From a virus: a stretch of 64,000 nt of DNA. Shown here piece after piece: positions 41,699 to 49,550 of the stretch. The position numbers and the translations under genes were made by a program. The notes under the pieces were generated by a model. It saw only the letters and a list, made by a program, of their open reading frames with translations. It searched no databases and was not told the origin of the DNA. The stretch is taken from IMG/VR virus record IMGVR_UViG_3300025151_006410, positions 1 to 64,000 of that record; one strand, written 5' to 3'. Positions within the stretch are counted from its first letter, which is position 1; the number at the start of each line of letters is the position of its first letter.

Positions 41699-42137
41699 AG
41701 AACAGTTTTTCTAACAGCCAATCATAAGTTGGCACTTTGAATTTAAGTTCCCAAGTGCCGTTGTGCCCTAAATCAGTTATTTTAGTTAATGGCTCGCTGG
41801 TCTGATCGTTGTTAAACACTCCTTCTTCTGTGATAATTGACATAAGATTAATATCATCAATGCAGACCTCTTTGATGGACACCACAGAATCAGCAATAAC
41901 TTCATTAGATGAATTGACTTTTGTGTTGGCCTCATTTTTGTTTGAAATCTGTAATTTCATGGTGTGTTCACCTGAATCAATAGCCACTTTCTTGTTAATA
42001 ACAACTTCTGATTTATTGCTACCAAAATCGACATGTATTGCTCGGTCATCGATGAATAATGCTATTCTTAATGGGTGATCAATCCATTGATGTGTGTATA
42101 CAAATTTAAGTTTAATTTTATGTTTGTCTTTTTCCAT
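41697..42137 (-). CDS. Beta-sandwich-like late protein
   Basis: A 146-residue protein starting at the ATG at 42137, one base after the upstream stop. Alternating strands (KIKLKFVYTHQWIDHPLRIALF; EVVINKKVAIDSGEHTMKLQISN; GTWELKFKVPTYDWLL) resemble a carbohydrate-binding or Ig-like beta-sandwich. Function unknown. Confidence 0.52.
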   Translation of the reverse strand: MEKDKHKIKLKFVYTHQWIDHPLRIALFIDDRAIHVDFGSNKSEVVINKKVAIDSGEHTMKLQISNKNEANTKVNSSNEVIADSVVSIKEVCIDDINLMSIITEEGVFNNDQTSEPLTKITDLGHNGTWELKFKVPTYDWLLEKLF

Positions 42138-42138
42138 C

Positions 42139-42333
42139 TTAACCCTCTTTGTGGACAAATTCATAACCAGAAAAGTTACCAACATACAGGCCTGGTCTAG
42201 TTGATGTCAATTGCACTCTAATATCTCCTGGTTTAATTAACACTACCATGCCTTTGTCTGATTTACTAATCACATCAGCATTAACAACTTGGTCGTTATC
42301 TGTGCAGTGTAGTTTAATTGTTTGCATATTCAT
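42139..42333 (-). CDS. Small beta-barrel-like conserved protein
   Basis: A 64-residue protein (TIKLHCTDNDQVVNADVISK; GMVVLIKPGDIRVQLTSTRP; LYVGNFSGYEF). A strong AGGAG lies upstream of the first ATG. I have seen similar sequences in T4-like marine phages; function unknown. Confidence 0.6.
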   Translation of the reverse strand: MNMQTIKLHCTDNDQVVNADVISKSDKGMVVLIKPGDIRVQLTSTRPGLYVGNFSGYEFVHKEG

Positions 42334-42344
42334 TTTACTTACTC

Positions 42345-42692
42345 CTAACCATACCAGATGTGTAATGATGTGAACATTACAAGATAATGCAACATTTGAT
42401 CAGAGCCGATGCTTAACCAAAACAGTTTTAACTGTTTTGTTTTTTGAAAATGTGAATTAATTTTTGATGTGATGAAATCTTGTATCCAATGGGCCACACC
42501 CATTGCTACGACCCAAACAAAAGTTGCGCCAAAAAGTGTTGTAATGATCCCAATGGACGCTGTCCAAATCAAAACATGTATTGTGAGCCATTTCAGTGAT
42601 GTAGCTTTTCCAACAGCCATTGTTTCTGATTGCAGTAAGTAGTCCCCTACCCAATGTGCGATAATAATTGCAAGTATTAATTGTATTTCCAT
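42345..42692 (-). CDS. DUF3307-like membrane protein
   Basis: A 115-residue integral membrane protein of about four helices with DUF3307 hallmarks: AHWVGDYLLQSETMAVGK near the N-terminus and VAHWIQDFITSKIN later, conserved His/Asp in the membrane. The family's function is unknown. The gene directly abuts the next one upstream. Confidence 0.75.
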   Translation of the reverse strand: MEIQLILAIIIAHWVGDYLLQSETMAVGKATSLKWLTIHVLIWTASIGIITTLFGATFVWVVAMGVAHWIQDFITSKINSHFQKTKQLKLFWLSIGSDQMLHYLVMFTSLHIWYG

Positions 42693-43034
42693 TTATTTCC
42701 CTAACTTCCATTCGTAGCCGATAGCTACACCAATATTGCCACCATGTGATTGTTCGTATGCTGGTGCTACCCACCATCCGTCATTAATATATCTTATCAT
42801 AGGTGCAACGTCCATGCCACTGTATCCAGTCACTAGTCCTAATTCAAGATCCCAATTTTTATCAACGTCTTCTATCACTTTACCTACATACAAACTAATG
42901 TTGTCTTCACTATTGTAATAAGCGCCTGATATGAACGTATCTGTGGTGCATCTGGCATGAGGATGTATTTGATTGTAGTTGCCTTCAAGCCCTATATGTA
43001 ATGATAGAGCAAGTAATAATGATAAGCAATTCAT
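42693..43034 (-). CDS. Signal-peptide protein, small beta-barrel-like
   Basis: A 113-residue protein with a short hydrophobic signal-like start (MNCLSLLLALSLHIGLEG) and a beta-rich remainder (YNSEDNISLYVGKVIEDVDK; LELGLVTGYSGMDVAPMIRY; WWVAPAYEQ; GVAIGYEWKLG). I recall similar envelope-type proteins in marine phages. An early-type promoter lies 5 bases before the ATG. Confidence 0.62.
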   Translation of the reverse strand: MNCLSLLLALSLHIGLEGNYNQIHPHARCTTDTFISGAYYNSEDNISLYVGKVIEDVDKNWDLELGLVTGYSGMDVAPMIRYINDGWWVAPAYEQSHGGNIGVAIGYEWKLGK

Positions 43035-43039
43035 ACTTT

Positions 43040-43067
43040 ATATTAACTTAAATTGTGTGAATGTCAA
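43040..43067 (-). promoter_or_regulatory. Sigma70-like promoter TTGACA-16-TAATAT
   Basis: Minus strand TTGACA (43062-43067), 16 bp, TAATAT (43040-43045), ending 5 nt before the ATG at 43034, so the mRNA would be leaderless or nearly so. Confidence 0.6.
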
Positions 43068-43441
43068 TTAGTTTTTTTAGGTGGATTACCGTTTTTAACA
43101 TATCCAACAGTTTCACGTTGAATATCATCATGACTAAATTCAGCCCAATACAGCTCAAATGCAACACCGTCTTTGACTCCTTCGAACTGATGATACACAC
43201 CTGGTTTTACCTGGCAAAAATCACCTGCTTTTAGATGTGTTTCATCTACAAGGTCATAATCATTTTGCCAAACTCTTACAATCATTTCTCCTGATTCCAC
43301 AAAGAATCCATTCCATTTGAATGCATGTTTGTGCTTGGAACATGTGCCTTTTGCTTTGTACTCTATTCTATGAAATTCTAATACACCATTTGCGTGTACT
43401 AGTTCTGTTTGTCCCCAAATTTTACCTGCTATTTTGCTCAT
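43064..43441 (-). CDS. Cupin-domain protein
   Basis: A 125-residue single cupin. Motif 1 is SKHKHAFKWNGFFVESGE with the HxH pair and Glu, motif 2 is GDFCQVKPGVYHQF with the metal-binding His. Cupins of this type include sugar isomerases and small-molecule-binding proteins. The likely metal site is intact. Substrate unknown; possibly related to the surface-sugar genes. Confidence 0.8.
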   Translation of the reverse strand: MSKIAGKIWGQTELVHANGVLEFHRIEYKAKGTCSKHKHAFKWNGFFVESGEMIVRVWQNDYDLVDETHLKAGDFCQVKPGVYHQFEGVKDGVAFELYWAEFSHDDIQRETVGYVKNGNPPKKTN

Positions 43442-43446
43442 GCAAG

Positions 43447-43454
43447 TAATTATG
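43447..43454 (-). promoter_or_regulatory. Late-type promoter CATAATTA (variant)
   Basis: Minus strand CATAATTA, 5 nt before the ATG at 43441. Weaker match; included because the spacing equals that of the stronger sites. Confidence 0.35.
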
Positions 43455-43461
43455 TGGTGGT

Positions 43462-43809
43462 TTAAAAATTAAGTTGTATCTTGGTCACTGATCCAGTGGT
43501 CACTGTAGTTGATGATCTTACCCACACAAAGTTACCTGTAAAGTTAATGTATTGTGTTGCTACCACTGAAGAGCCATCTCCTACTGATGTTCCGTCGATG
43601 TCAAACCAATCTGTTGATTCTGGATTTGTTGCAAGGGATGCCTGCATTTTAATTGTACCTACAAAGTCAGATGATGTAATGTAAGCAACTGTGTGTAAAC
43701 CGTCTGCGTTGCCATAATAACCGTCTGCTTTTACTTTATCAGACACTGTTGCGGCTGTAGAGTCAGCGGCGTCTACTTGTGATTGTACTGTTACTGATGC
43801 TGTTGGCAT
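43462..43809 (-). CDS. Virion structural-type protein
   Basis: A 115-residue beta-rich Ser/Thr/Val protein (TASVTVQSQVDAADSTAATV; TVAYITSSDFVGTIKMQASL; YINFTGNFVWVRSSTTVTTG) resembling small phage virion or fibre-associated proteins. It follows a perfect TATAAATA late promoter. Function inferred from composition and promoter. Confidence 0.6.
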   Translation of the reverse strand: MPTASVTVQSQVDAADSTAATVSDKVKADGYYGNADGLHTVAYITSSDFVGTIKMQASLATNPESTDWFDIDGTSVGDGSSVVATQYINFTGNFVWVRSSTTVTTGSVTKIQLNF

Positions 43810-43814
43810 GTAGC

Positions 43815-43822
43815 TATTTATA
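43815..43822 (-). promoter_or_regulatory. Consensus T4-type late promoter TATAAATA
   Basis: Minus strand TATAAATA, 5 nt before the ATG at 43809, with no ribosome-binding site between. Exact match to the T4 late promoter. Confidence 0.8.
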
Positions 43823-44102
43823 GGTTCATCTCAGGGAACAAGCGTCTTATTGTAGGCTGATCCATTCCATTGATTTCGTGTATTTTGTTTGAGCTTACTA
43901 CATGTGTCTTCAAATTCTCAGGATCACACCCTTTTACATACAAGTTGCCTTTATCAGATTCTGCCCACTCTTCAAACAGTATGTTTTTCTCTAAAATTAC
44001 TGGCTGTCCACCTAGCCCGTGTACCCTTATAGTTGCGTTTATTAATGAATTCTTTTTAACAAACTCGTTGTCTATCATGTACTTTACTATTTCTCGTTTC
44101 AT
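43818..44102 (-). CDS. Unknown small protein
   Basis: A 94-residue protein from the ATG at 44102 (MKREIVKYMIDNEFVKKN). Contains SLINATIRVHGLGGQPVILEKN and ends LFPEMNL. No domain recognised. Located just after clpA; a longer frame reading back into clpA is less likely. Confidence 0.5.
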   Translation of the reverse strand: MKREIVKYMIDNEFVKKNSLINATIRVHGLGGQPVILEKNILFEEWAESDKGNLYVKGCDPENLKTHVVSSNKIHEINGMDQPTIRRLFPEMNL

Positions 44103-44109
44103 TATTAAC

Positions 44110-46326
44110 CTATCCGTTGATTGTAAATTCTTTTGTTTTCTGATCATATGTAACTGTTACAGATGATTTTTTAATATCTTGGAACAATAGTTGTTTACTC
44201 AGAGGTAATTTAATTCTGTTTGTAATTACTCTTTGCAATGGTCTTGCTCCCATTTTGGTGTCAAACCCTTCTTCGATCAGCTGTTCTTTTGCACTCTTGT
44301 CTAGTTTTAGTTTGACTTTTTTGTCAGCTAGTTGATCGTTCAATTGACTAATAAATTTGTCTACAATGTTTTTCATAACTTTTTTGTCTAATGATTTGAA
44401 TCTCAGCACACCATCTAGTCTGTTTCTGAACTCTGGCGAAAAGAAATTTTTAATATCAACTTCGCCGTCATGTGTTTGCCCATCAACAAAGCCTAGTGTA
44501 TTAGCCTGCATATCTTCAGCACCTAAGTTAGATGTCATTAATAATATTGCATTACCGAGTCTTACTTTTTTGCCATTAGATGATGTTATTACTGCATCAT
44601 CCATAGCTTGTAAAAGTATTGTCATCACATCCCTATGTGCTTTTTCAACCTCATCAAACAATATTACTGAGTTAGGGTGTTTTTCTAATTCATTTATAAG
44701 TTGTCCAGAACCAGTGTTTCCATCATCATACCCAACATACCCTGGAGGTGCTCCGATTAACTTTGCTACAGAATGTTTTTCTTGATATTCACTCATATCA
44801 AATTTGACAAGTGGAATACCCATTCCTTCAGCTAATTTACGGGCTGTTTCAGTTTTCCCACAACCAGTAGGTCCTACACACAAAAATGATCCAATTGGTT
44901 TGTTTTCTTGTTTCAGTCCAGCTTGTGCTACCAACACAGTATCAACTAATTTTTCAATAACTTCGTCTTGCCCAAATACTTGCTGTTTAATTGTTTTATC
45001 AAGATTTTCTAAAGACTGTGTTTTTGTTTGCACTATTGAATCAAAACTAACACCTGATATTTTTGCAACTTGTTCTTGTATATCTGTCATCTCTACGTCT
45101 TTAAATGCATCAAATATTTTTGCTTTTGAACAAGCTCTATCTAATACATCAATTGCTTTGTCTGGCAACTGTCTGTCAGTAATATATTTTACAGATAAGT
45201 CAACAGATCCTGCCACCGCATCGTCGGAGATTTGAACATTATGATATGCTTCAAACTGAGTTTTCAATCCTGCCATAATTTGTTTTGCGTGTTCTATGCT
45301 AGGCTCTTCTATGTTTACTTTTCCAAATCTACGCATTAAAGCACGATCTTTTTCAAAGTGCTTTCTATATTCTTCCCATGTTGTTGAAGCAATAACTTTA
45401 AGGTCACCTCTAGCTAGGGAAGGTTTTAAAAGGTTTGCAAGATCAACACCGCCTTGGCCACCTGATCCTGCACCGTGCATCATGTGTGCTTCGTCGATAA
45501 ACATGATAGCTTTTTCATGTTTTTCTAGTATCCCTAACAGCACTTTTAACCGTTCTTCGAAATCTCCTCTGTATTTGGAACCAGCTATTAATGACCCCAC
45601 ATCAACAGAATAAATTGTGTGATCTTTTATCACATCAGGAACTTTGTTTGCAACAATCATATGTGCTAGTCCTTCAGCAATAGCTGTTTTTCCGACACCT
45701 GGATCGCCTATCATGATTACGTTGTTTTTTACTTTACGTCCTAATACCAAAGTGATCTCATCAACAACATCTTGCCTTCCTATGCAAGTAAATGTTTTGT
45801 TGTTTTTTGCCTGTTCATTCAAATTAACTGTGTATTGACTTAATATTTTTGAAGCTTGCTTAGAACTTACTTTTGCTTCTTCGAGATCTTCTATCCCATA
45901 TTCTACTGTGTAGTCAACCACCGCTTTTTTTGTTATATTGTTTTTCAGCAGATAATAAACTGCATGAGAATTTTTTTCGCCATACATTGAACTTAAAATA
46001 TGGAAACAATTAACATGCTCGTGACCTGTGAAAATAGCCTGTGTAAATGCCCTATTCACGCAACGATCTGTGCTCTGTGTTCTTTTAGGATACACATCCT
46101 CTTTTGTTTTAATTTCATTTAGTCTATTTTGCACATAATCATCTAACTCATTAACAAGTGTATCATATTGATGGTTTGGAAAAGTTTTCATCATTTCTGA
46201 TATTTCAGGCTGAGCAACTAAAATTTTCAACAGGTGCTCTAAAGTAATGTATTCATGATGATGTTCTCTAGCCAATTTAACTGCTTCGTCAAAAATACCT
46301 TTAAGTCTATCGTCTGCTTGTATCAT
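44110..46326 (-). CDS. clpA: ClpA-like AAA+ unfoldase with ClpP-binding-type loop
   Basis: A 738-residue two-ATPase Clp protein. N-terminal Clp repeat region (about 1-150), D1 Walker A GDPGVGKT (207-214) and Walker B FIDEAH (277-282), D2 Walker A GPTGCGKT (485-492) and Walker B LFDEVE (556-561). No long middle-domain coiled coil, which favours ClpA over ClpB. Between D2 Walker B and SPEFRNRL lies LGF (611-613), where ClpA/ClpC carry the IGL/IGF/LGF tripeptide that docks on ClpP. This implies use of host ClpP. Overlaps deformylase by 20 bp. Confidence 0.9.
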   Translation of the reverse strand: MIQADDRLKGIFDEAVKLAREHHHEYITLEHLLKILVAQPEISEMMKTFPNHQYDTLVNELDDYVQNRLNEIKTKEDVYPKRTQSTDRCVNRAFTQAIFTGHEHVNCFHILSSMYGEKNSHAVYYLLKNNITKKAVVDYTVEYGIEDLEEAKVSSKQASKILSQYTVNLNEQAKNNKTFTCIGRQDVVDEITLVLGRKVKNNVIMIGDPGVGKTAIAEGLAHMIVANKVPDVIKDHTIYSVDVGSLIAGSKYRGDFEERLKVLLGILEKHEKAIMFIDEAHMMHGAGSGGQGGVDLANLLKPSLARGDLKVIASTTWEEYRKHFEKDRALMRRFGKVNIEEPSIEHAKQIMAGLKTQFEAYHNVQISDDAVAGSVDLSVKYITDRQLPDKAIDVLDRACSKAKIFDAFKDVEMTDIQEQVAKISGVSFDSIVQTKTQSLENLDKTIKQQVFGQDEVIEKLVDTVLVAQAGLKQENKPIGSFLCVGPTGCGKTETARKLAEGMGIPLVKFDMSEYQEKHSVAKLIGAPPGYVGYDDGNTGSGQLINELEKHPNSVILFDEVEKAHRDVMTILLQAMDDAVITSSNGKKVRLGNAILLMTSNLGAEDMQANTLGFVDGQTHDGEVDIKNFFSPEFRNRLDGVLRFKSLDKKVMKNIVDKFISQLNDQLADKKVKLKLDKSAKEQLIEEGFDTKMGARPLQRVITNRIKLPLSKQLLFQDIKKSSVTVTYDQKTKEFTING

Positions 46327-46843
46327 GCTTATTCATTATCTCCATATTTGCTTTACGTTGTTTTTTTCTTGCCATATCTAATTTTAATTTACTTGCATAA
46401 TCAATAAAAAGTTTGCCATCCAAATGATCAATTTCATGTTGTATGCATTGTGCCCACATATTCTCGAATCTGTCAACTCTTTTTTCTAACTTTTCATCAT
46501 ACCATTCAACATCAATAATTTTTGGTCTTTTTACTTTGAAAAAAAGATTTGGAAAAGACAAACAGCCTTCTTCAAGTAATTGTGTTTCTTCTGAGAATGC
46601 AGTTATACGTGGATTGATAAATGTTTTTTTACCATACATTACAAACATTCTTATATCAATGTTAACTTGATTGGCGGCAAGTCCTATGCCATTTGCTTTC
46701 TGCATAGTCCAATCCATTAGGTCTGCAATTTTATCCCATTCTAAATCTTGTGTAATGTCTGTTTCTGCTAAGGTATGACGCAATACATCATTGCCTTCTA
46801 GATTTATTTTAAGAATAGGTGATTCCGATATTTCTGATGTCAT
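46307..46843 (-). CDS. def: Peptide deformylase
   Basis: A 178-residue peptide deformylase that removes N-terminal formyl groups. All three signature motifs are intact: GIGLAANQ (52-59), EGCLS (92-96) and QHEIDH (135-140) with the metal ligands Cys94, His136 and His140. Phage deformylases are known from marine cyanophages. It overlaps dnaJ and clpA, forming a protein-quality-control module. Confidence 0.93.
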   Translation of the reverse strand: MTSEISESPILKINLEGNDVLRHTLAETDITQDLEWDKIADLMDWTMQKANGIGLAANQVNIDIRMFVMYGKKTFINPRITAFSEETQLLEEGCLSFPNLFFKVKRPKIIDVEWYDEKLEKRVDRFENMWAQCIQHEIDHLDGKLFIDYASKLKLDMARKKQRKANMEIMNKHDTSRR

Positions 46844-47627
46844 CTTTATCCTTTTGTGTTAAGTTGTTTGGAATGCTTACCAAAATATGAATATACAAAT
46901 GTCCTGCTTGTTTATGTACATTTTTCATTCCGTGTTCTGGTATCCTCATAATTGTACCTGGTTGTGTACCTGGATGTACTTTTAATTTAATTGTTTTACC
47001 ATCTATGGTAGCCACATCAATTGTTTTTCCTAGCATAGCATCAAAGCAGTTTACAGTTTCTTCTACGTGTATGTCTAGTCTTTTTCTTTTGTAGCGAGCA
47101 TGTGGTTTCACATAGACCCTAACCAATAGATCTCCGGGTGGTGCTTCACGTATTTGATCCATACCTAATTTAGGGTATTTTATAGACTGCCCGTTGTCAA
47201 TTCCTGCAGGAATATCAATAGACATTGTTTTGCCTGTTTCCTTTATTTTTACTTGTTTGCTAATGCCTTTGTACACTTCTTCTAATGTGCATTCGATTGA
47301 AATTTGCAAATTTTTATTACGTGGGCGTCTTTGTTGCCAACGTTGTCTTGGGCCACCCCCAAAAAATGATTCAAACATCTCAGCCATATCAAATGCATTT
47401 CCATTAAAATTAAATGAATGATTACCTTGACCAAACTGTTGACTCATGTCATACTGTTGTCTTTTTTCCGCAGTTTTTATTTGTTCGTAAGCACTCGATA
47501 TTTCCTTAAATTTTGCTTCATTACCACCACGGTCAGGATGATGTTGCTTTGCTAAATTTTTATATGCATTTTTGATTTGAGAATCAGTAGAACTTTTGTT
47601 CACTCCTAAGACAGTATATGGATCCAT
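46809..47627 (-). CDS. dnaJ: DnaJ/CbpA-like co-chaperone
   Basis: A J-domain protein of 272-274 residues. The HPD motif is in KQHHPDRGGNEAKF and the C-terminal substrate-binding domains carry DIPAGIDNGQSIKYPKLG and KVHPGTQPGTIMRIPEHGM. There is a short G/F region but no zinc finger, so it is class B, like CbpA. It would recruit host DnaK. The ATG at 47627 (MDPYTVLGV) is preferred over the one at 47633, because the promoter's TATACT ends six bases before it. Confidence 0.9.
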   Translation of the reverse strand: MDPYTVLGVNKSSTDSQIKNAYKNLAKQHHPDRGGNEAKFKEISSAYEQIKTAEKRQQYDMSQQFGQGNHSFNFNGNAFDMAEMFESFFGGGPRQRWQQRRPRNKNLQISIECTLEEVYKGISKQVKIKETGKTMSIDIPAGIDNGQSIKYPKLGMDQIREAPPGDLLVRVYVKPHARYKRKRLDIHVEETVNCFDAMLGKTIDVATIDGKTIKLKVHPGTQPGTIMRIPEHGMKNVHKQAGHLYIHILVSIPNNLTQKDKDDIRNIGITYS

Positions 47628-47633
47628 GCTCAT

Positions 47634-47661
47634 AGTATATTATATAATACTTAGATGTCAA
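47634..47661 (-). promoter_or_regulatory. Sigma70-like promoter TTGACA-16-TATACT for dnaJ-def-clpA
   Basis: Minus strand TTGACA (47656-47661), 16 bp, TATACT (47634-47639). Transcription would begin at about 47627, the second dnaJ ATG, giving a leaderless message. Confidence 0.65.
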
Positions 47662-47674
47662 CAATACTAGTAGT

Positions 47675-48016
47675 TTACTTCTTGCTAGTGCCAGCGTATA
47701 AACCAAACCATGCCGCACCAGCCCCTACTACTACTGAAATCAATCCTGATTGTTCCAGTGTAGGTGCTTCTAATTCCATATACCATATCACACATTTGTA
47801 CAATAAAATTATGTATGTTGTAATAAAAATACGTGGAAATATACGCCATTGGTCAAACGCTTTTGCCATATGTATCCACCATTGAAATGGATTTGGACCA
47901 ACATCTTTTGTATGGGTATCAACTTCAAGTTCTACTGTTACTTTCTTTTTAACAGAGTCCTTAGAAGCAGGTACTTCGATTTGGTCTTCTTTTTTAATGT
48001 CTTCTGTATCAGCCAT
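47675..48016 (-). CDS. Two-helix membrane protein, holin candidate
   Basis: A 113-residue protein with a charged N-terminal 40 residues, then two transmembrane helices (FITTYIILLYKCVIWYM and LISVVVGAGAAWFGLYAG). I recognise the GPNPFQWWIHMAKAFDQWRI core as conserved in marine T4-like phages. Size, topology and position near spanin and lysozyme genes make it a holin candidate; unproven. Confidence 0.6.
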   Translation of the reverse strand: MADTEDIKKEDQIEVPASKDSVKKKVTVELEVDTHTKDVGPNPFQWWIHMAKAFDQWRIFPRIFITTYIILLYKCVIWYMELEAPTLEQSGLISVVVGAGAAWFGLYAGTSKK

Positions 48017-48025
48017 AATGTGTAA

Positions 48026-48050
48026 GTGACGGCAGGTTTACTGCCATCAC
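48026..48050 (-). other. Stem-loop in leader before the holin-candidate gene
   Basis: Inverted repeat 48026-48035 with 48041-48050: ten pairs on the minus-strand RNA, including one G-U, with a five-base loop. It lies between a late-type promoter (48053-48060) and the ATG at 48016, so it would form the 5' end of that mRNA. No U-run follows; it may protect the mRNA or act as a weak terminator. Confidence 0.55.
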
Positions 48051-48052
48051 AT

Positions 48053-48060
48053 TATTTACT
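48053..48060 (-). promoter_or_regulatory. Late promoter AGTAAATA
   Basis: Minus strand AGTAAATA directly before the stem-loop; 36 nt upstream of the ATG at 48016. Confidence 0.5.
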
Positions 48061-48220
48061 AATCTTTCTTAAAAATTTGCCACAATGCGTAAGCTACACC
48101 AACGTAAGCGATCATTTTTGCTAAGCCGCCAAATGCGATCACTAACAGGCAAGCAATTAGTATAACTCCGCCATTCATTGTGCTAACTTCTTTTATTCGT
48201 GATTTGATGTAATCCATCAT
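48059..48220 (-). CDS. 53-residue membrane protein
   Basis: A short ORF. Its ATG at 48220 overlaps the upstream stop as ATGA (a second ATG follows immediately). One or two hydrophobic helices (GGVILIACLLVIAFGGLA; IAYVGVAYALWQIF) and a basic end KKD. Lies in the lysis/membrane gene group. Function unknown; could be a small holin or antiholin. Confidence 0.58.
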   Translation of the reverse strand: MMDYIKSRIKEVSTMNGGVILIACLLVIAFGGLAKMIAYVGVAYALWQIFKKD

Positions 48221-48498
48221 TTTTGCTTCTCCAATTTTTTGATCCTTTTTTCAAGTTCATCTATTTTCTTTGTAACATAAGGATATTTTTTACGCCAAGC
48301 ATCTGTGGGTTGTTCTAACCAAGTCCAACCCCAACGTTCTACAAAGTAGTCTAATATGCGGTCAAACCATCCGTACAGCCACAGGCCTATGCGTGTGCTT
48401 TTAAAATATGTGGAGAATGCCAATCCAAATAAAGATCCAACTAAAGCTGTGTATATCCACAGCCTGTCAGAAGCCATTCTTTCAATCATTTCCCACAT
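48217..48498 (-). CDS. Single-pass membrane protein, conserved
   Basis: A 93-residue protein with an N-terminal transmembrane helix (LWIYTALVGSLFGLAFSTYF) and a helical, charged C-terminus (WLEQPTDAWRKKYPYVTKKI, then DELEKRIKKLEKQ). I recall the EQPxDAWRKKYP motif from other marine T4-like phages. Late promoter 8 bases upstream. Confidence 0.62.
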   Translation of the reverse strand: MWEMIERMASDRLWIYTALVGSLFGLAFSTYFKSTRIGLWLYGWFDRILDYFVERWGWTWLEQPTDAWRKKYPYVTKKIDELEKRIKKLEKQK

Positions 48499-48506
48499 TG
48501 TAGTAT

Positions 48507-48514
48507 TATTTATT
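48507..48514 (-). promoter_or_regulatory. Late promoter AATAAATA
   Basis: Minus strand AATAAATA, 8 nt before the ATG at 48498. Confidence 0.65.
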
Positions 48515-48902
48515 GGGGTGGCAAGTCTTCAACTGCTACAGGTTCGTAATAGTCTTTGTATGCTATAATAACATTTCTATGTTCAGCTATTGCTGTTCTG
48601 ATTTCAGCAAAGTTCTTAGCTAATAGTTCATAACCATCTTGGTTCAGTGCAAACAGCACAACTTCGCCTTTTGGATTTTCAGCCAACTTAGCCCAGACTT
48701 CTTCAGCATTTTCAGGTGTAATGATTATCCATTCAACGTCTTTTAATTTTAATGGCTCTGGTAAATCAATGTTTATTGGTGTTTTAGGTTCCGGCCTGTT
48801 TAAAACTTCTATTGTTTTTACTGCTGTGGTACAGCTTGATAATAAAAATGCGCCAAGCAATATTACTAATATTATTACGCCCCTGCCTACATGTCTGTTC
48901 AT
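48510..48902 (-). CDS. Lipoprotein, outer-membrane spanin candidate
   Basis: A 130-residue protein from the ATG at 48902, overlapping the upstream stop as ATGA. Signal sequence VIILVILLGAFLLSSC ends in a lipobox LSSC; the mature part is Pro-rich, then folded (VEWIIITPENAEEVWAKL; VVLFALNQDGYELLAKNF). A lipoprotein overlapping a membrane-anchored coiled-coil gene is the usual Rz1/Rz layout, though this protein is longer than typical Rz1. Confidence 0.6.
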   Translation of the reverse strand: MNRHVGRGVIILVILLGAFLLSSCTTAVKTIEVLNRPEPKTPINIDLPEPLKLKDVEWIIITPENAEEVWAKLAENPKGEVVLFALNQDGYELLAKNFAEIRTAIAEHRNVIIAYKDYYEPVAVEDLPPQ

Positions 48903-49393
48903 AAGTTCTTTTCTTTCCATGCATCTGATTGTGCATGAGGATCAAAATTTGGATTAGCAATTTGCCAACATTCAGGATTGATCTCACTTGGTTTTGATGC
49001 ATTTAGTTCATCTTCTGTGAGTTCAGCGCCTGACACAATCTCAGCACATCTGTTTGCATTGTTACTTGCATTATTAATTACCTTCTCAACTAAACTTGGT
49101 TTGTTTTCTGCAAGCACACCAAGGTCATGTCTGCCAAGTTTGTCAGCTAATGTTTTTTCTGATGCTTTGAGCTTTGCATTCTTATCTTCTAAATCTTTGT
49201 TAATCTTTTGTATTTTTTCAAAATCCTGTTTCATTTGCTTGACCAGAGCTTGTTGCTCGCCTACTGCTGTTTCTAGTTTAGCATTGTTGGCTTCAGAAAT
49301 TTTCAAGTCAGCTTGTAGTTTTTGCACATAGAAATATCCTCCTGCACCGCCGGCTATGACAAAGAGCATTAACATTAATTTAATTTGAAACAT
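48899..49393 (-). CDS. Membrane-anchored coiled-coil protein, inner-membrane spanin candidate
   Basis: A 164-residue protein with an N-terminal transmembrane anchor (IKLMLMLFVIAGGAGGYFYV), a long coiled coil (about residues 22-100) and a C-terminal domain (NRCAEIVSGAELTEDEL, INPECWQIANPNF) with two Cys. This matches the Rz-like i-spanin plan and I recall relatives in marine T4-like phages. The lipoprotein gene follows with ATGA overlap. Confidence 0.62.
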   Translation of the reverse strand: MFQIKLMLMLFVIAGGAGGYFYVQKLQADLKISEANNAKLETAVGEQQALVKQMKQDFEKIQKINKDLEDKNAKLKASEKTLADKLGRHDLGVLAENKPSLVEKVINNASNNANRCAEIVSGAELTEDELNASKPSEINPECWQIANPNFDPHAQSDAWKEKNL

Positions 49394-49550
49394 TATTAAA
49401 ATCCCATCTGCTATTTTTTAGATAATCAGTATCTTCATATCTTGGGTGTTCGCAAATAATCACTTCTATCTCCTTACCGTCTCCATCAATATGTGTTTCA
49501 ACTAATCTGCTATCGTGATATCGTCCGCAATTTTGGCAAACTTTGTTCAT
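49380..49550 (-). CDS. Small zinc-ribbon-like protein
   Basis: A 56-residue protein from the ATG at 49550, which overlaps the lysozyme stop (ATGA). CQNCGRYHD then VIICEHPRY give three Cys and two His, a possible small zinc site. Function unknown. Confidence 0.5.
   Translation of the reverse strand: MNKVCQNCGRYHDSRLVETHIDGDGKEIEVIICEHPRYEDTDYLKNSRWDFNNVSN

Noticed and set aside
42457-42777. An alternative-frame minus ORF of about 106 codons over the DUF3307 gene
   Set aside because: The DUF3307 frame has clear membrane-protein motifs; the other frame is out-of-frame noise.
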